DNA of 64,000 bases from assembly GCF_023518235.1 (NCBI RefSeq), contig NZ_CP090423.1, positions 2,542,001 through 2,606,000 on the forward strand, in the 5' to 3' direction. Position numbers and translations under genes: made by a program. The notes under the pieces are model-generated. The model worked only from the letters and a program-made list of their open reading frames with translations, had not been told where the DNA came from and searched no databases. Below are positions 63,395 to 64,000 of the stretch, piece after piece. This DNA comes from Stenotrophomonas maltophilia (GTDB lineage Bacteria > Pseudomonadota > Gammaproteobacteria > Xanthomonadales > Xanthomonadaceae). The first letter of the stretch is position 1. Each line of letters begins with the position of its first letter.

Positions 63395-64000
63395 TCATTC
63401 CACAAACTCATACCGCATCGGCACGCGCACGATGGTCAGCGCCGGCACCGGGCTTCCGGTATCGCCACGCACGAATCGCCAACCGCGCAGCTCTTCCACC
63501 GCCGCTTCGTCCAGCACCGCATGGCCACTGGAGGTCTCCACGATCACCGCAGCCACTACGCCCTGCGAATCGATCAGCGCCTTGAGCAGACTGCGCCCGG
63601 AAAGCCCCTGCTCCATGGCTTCGCGCGGATAGCGCTGCAGCTTGCCACGCGGCTGCATCCAGGGCACACCTTCGCCGGCGAACAGGTCCTGGCTGCTGCG
63701 CGCGGCACATCGCTTCGGCGTGCGCAGCAGCAGTGATGGCCGCAGGCTGTCTACCGTCACCTCCGCAGATGCGGCGCAGGCATGCTGCACCAGCACCTCC
63801 AGCATCTGTCGCTGCCGAAGCAGCCCCTTGCCGTCGTGCGCCGTCACCTCTACCACGCAGCGACCGTCCCGGGGCTGCATCGACAATGCAGTCACGTTCG
63901 CATCGCGAAGTCCGGAAACCGTGGCCAGCGGCGCACACGCGGTGTCAGCAGCGGGCTTCGCGGCCAACACCGTGGCCGCGGGCAACAGGCCTGCCAGCAC
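63395..64000 (-). CDS. TonB C-terminal domain protein, N-terminus outside the window
   Basis: At least 201 residues; the reading frame runs off the right edge, and the visible part starts within a hydrophobic stretch (LAGLLPAATVLAAKPAA) that looks like the end of a signal peptide. The C-terminal part (about residues 115-201) matches a TonB C-terminal domain: KLQRYPREAMEQGLSGRSLLK, IDSQGVVAAVIVETSSG, and LDEAAVEELRGWRF. Between them is a Cys-containing region (about 20-115) of unknown fold. Such proteins are secreted relatives of TonB energy transducers. Without membrane segments it probably does not energise receptors directly. Confidence 0.75.
   Translation of the reverse strand: MLAGLLPAATVLAAKPAADTACAPLATVSGLRDANVTALSMQPRDGRCVVEVTAHDGKGLLRQRQMLEVLVQHACAASAEVTVDSLRPSLLLRTPKRCAARSSQDLFAGEGVPWMQPRGKLQRYPREAMEQGLSGRSLLKALIDSQGVVAAVIVETSSGHAVLDEAAVEELRGWRFVRGDTGSPVPALTIVRVPMRYEFVE

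Overview
This 64 kb window is GC-rich chromosomal DNA from a xanthomonad, most likely the Stenotrophomonas maltophilia complex. Two things point there: family-level protein resemblance (LptD, SurA, OxyR, Ubi hydroxylases), and dozens of short intergenic palindromes with a GTAG tetranucleotide at one end, the hallmark of the SMAG repeats of S. maltophilia. There are about 59 protein genes, all core or near-core. I found no rRNA, tRNA, insertion sequence, prophage or CRISPR array.

Layout. 1-4.2 kb: peroxide defence (ahpF, oxyR), a Rnk-like regulator and transaldolase. 4.2-4.8 kb: a gene-free block with two large palindromes. 4.8-11.4 kb: msrA, glnS, small unknown genes, a nucleoside deaminase, rlmM and a secreted EF-hand protein. 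11.5-16.1 kb: two ubiquinone hydroxylases on the minus strand, then a membrane protein with a cobalamin adenosyltransferase, and an HDAC-fold hydrolase. 16.1-23.8 kb: lptD-surA-pdxA-rsmA-apaG-apaH plus a DUF1287 lipoprotein, facing folA-thyA-lgt (23.9-26.1 kb). 26.2-31.4 kb: two TPM-domain genes with lemA, an MFS exporter, TerC and DgkA. 31.6-38.7 kb: an SGNH hydrolase, a two-component system, tesA and a YbbA/YbbP-type ABC system. 38.9-43.3 kb: a Fur-controlled haem uptake locus. 43.3-52.7 kb: an aldo/keto reductase, a nucleoside permease with a ribokinase-like sugar kinase, dusB, a methyltransferase, a YdjM-like membrane protein, and a metallophosphoesterase with an OlsF-like bifunctional acyltransferase. 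52.7-64 kb: metK, a hotdog thioesterase, ppc, an S9 peptidase, ahcY under a SAH riboswitch, ybaK, a small unknown gene and a TonB-C-domain gene cut by the window edge.

How genes work together: metK and ahcY bracket the methyl cycle; folA and thyA share dTMP synthesis; LptD and SurA build the outer membrane; hemP, the receptor and two downstream genes form one iron-responsive unit; the nucleoside permease and sugar kinase suggest nucleoside or ribose salvage.

The most notable signals are not genes. First, a five-copy family of roughly 92-176 bp palindromes with a conserved interior of two hairpins and outer arms that differ in sequence between copies yet stay complementary. Second, six genes whose -10-like hexamer ends exactly six bases before the ATG with no ribosome binding site, the arrangement expected of leaderless mRNAs. 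Third, GTAG repeats that supply the stop codons of two genes.
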